Source of the DNA: Leptoclinus maculatus
Taxonomy: Eukaryota > Chordata > Actinopteri > Perciformes > Stichaeidae
DNA: 64,000 bases
Reading direction: 5' to 3'
NCBI GenBank assembly: GCA_032191485.1
Contig: JAVDOI010000005.1
Span: forward strand, 8,504,479 to 8,568,478
Shown: positions 63,090-64,000 of the stretch, piece by piece
Position numbering within the stretch: the stretch's first letter is position 1
Layout of the letters: every line of letters starts with the position of its first letter
The notes under the pieces: model-generated
The model's database searches: none
Told to the model about the DNA's origin: nothing
What the model saw: only the letters and a program-made list of their open reading frames with translations
Made by a program: the position numbers and the translations under genes

Positions 63090-64000
63090 GACAAACTGGT
63101 GTCTCTGCCCTTTCTATGTCACAAAATCTGTCCCTGGATGTACATGACTCTGCCTGCAGTCAATTAGCAATGAACAACAAAGGGGAAAAAATAACTTAGT
63201 AGTCCATAAATGCAAGGAGTGTTGTCATTATCTGTCATCTGCAGTATTTCAGGGTGGGGGTTCCTTTAACTGGTAATTCAGTTGTATTACAACTTGGCTC
63301 TTAGCTGAGCACTCATTATTATTAATAATACCATTGTACGTTGTATCACCATTGTATCAAGTCATCAGCTGAGATCTGGGCACATGGCAACTTTGATTGG
63401 ACAATAATGTGAATTGTGATTCTTTTCTATAAATGAAACGACAGGCCTGTGTAAGTTTTCTCCATAATATTAAACAAGATATGAAAGTGGGGTCATATTT
63501 GTTGTTTACCTCTGATTAGTGTGGTGGGCTGCATGAACACAAGAGCCTTGATTCAGGTCCCAGAGCCCAGGCTGGAGCTCTCCTATGTTCCAATTAGATG
63601 TGCCCCCACCCAGATCAATAGTGTATTGAGCTTCACACACAGGGAATAGATTCACTTCAGCACTTCTCTTTATAGCTGGCTGGCAGTGGTTCGTTCCTAC
63701 AGTGCAGCCGGGTCTCCACACTGCCGCACACAGCTTAGCATAGCACTGCTCGGTTATACAACGTCTCACGACAGGATTAAGGTGGCTCAGTGTTTTTACA
63801 TGCAGTATGAAAGATGCCTGAGGTCTGGGGAGGAGGTGAAACATACAACTATCACATTTTAAAAAATCCTACCCTTTTTTATGGAAACAGTTTCACATAA
63901 ATCCAATGAATAGGCTGTTTTGACTGGCTTGTCCCCATAATCTCTTCATAAAATTCACTCCATTCAGGTCACGTTCTAGCATTTGAACCTAAAGCCACAA
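63090..64000. other. cacna1b intron 3, right edge
   Basis: No exon matching the S3-S4 region (ILAT, LRTLRAVRVLRPL) is visible, so the next cacna1b exon lies beyond the window. Confidence 0.5.

Overview
The window is vertebrate nuclear DNA, almost certainly from a teleost fish. It has split genes with GT-AG introns, several Tc1/mariner and hAT transposon families typical of fish, tRNA-derived SINE-like repeats, CA/TA microsatellites and many minisatellites. Three plus-strand genes lie in the order arrdc1, ehmt1, cacna1b. This is the order of ARRDC1-EHMT1-CACNA1B on human 9q34.3, so the block is old conserved synteny.

Layout. Positions 278-8760 hold the last five coding exons and the 3' UTR of arrdc1; its start lies left of the window. 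Positions 8760-11560 are intergenic and contain a 13-bp minisatellite. Positions 11560-43860 hold a complete ehmt1-like gene: promoter, ATG at 12295, 22 coding exons whose lengths sum to 3021 nt with consistent phases (1006 residues), stop at 43453 and an ATTAAA signal at 43854. Positions 43860-45270 are intergenic and carry a Tc1 remnant. From about 45290 to the right edge is the 5' end of cacna1b: a CpG-rich leader, exon 1, a minor-spliceosome AT-AC intron, exons 2 and 3, then an intron longer than 13 kb that runs out of the window.

The genes are functionally separate. Arrdc1 is an arrestin-fold adaptor for ESCRT/NEDD4-dependent vesicle budding at the plasma membrane. Ehmt1 (GLP) is a nuclear H3K9 methyltransferase with an ankyrin reader. 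Cacna1b is the pore subunit of a presynaptic N-type calcium channel. No operon-like relation is expected.

Non-coding sequence is dominated by repeats. Seven large minisatellites (units of about 13, 21, 21, 27, 32, 36 and 59 bp) make up roughly 10 kb. Several grew out of identifiable transposon parts: a 27-bp array inside a hAT remnant, a 36-bp array from a common fish repeat, a 21-bp array from the end of a Tc1 transposase gene, and a 21-bp array that is an amplified terminal inverted repeat. Because several units are multiples of 3 without stops, they create long spurious ORFs on both strands.

Most noteworthy: (1) the ehmt1-like SET domain has Phe where G9a/GLP have a catalytic-pocket Tyr, plus further pocket and groove changes; (2) a textbook U12 AT-AC intron in cacna1b; (3) repeated birth of minisatellites from transposon ends; (4) a hAT element nested in another hAT with a perfect 8-bp target duplication. 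I found no CRISPR, operon or other prokaryotic system.
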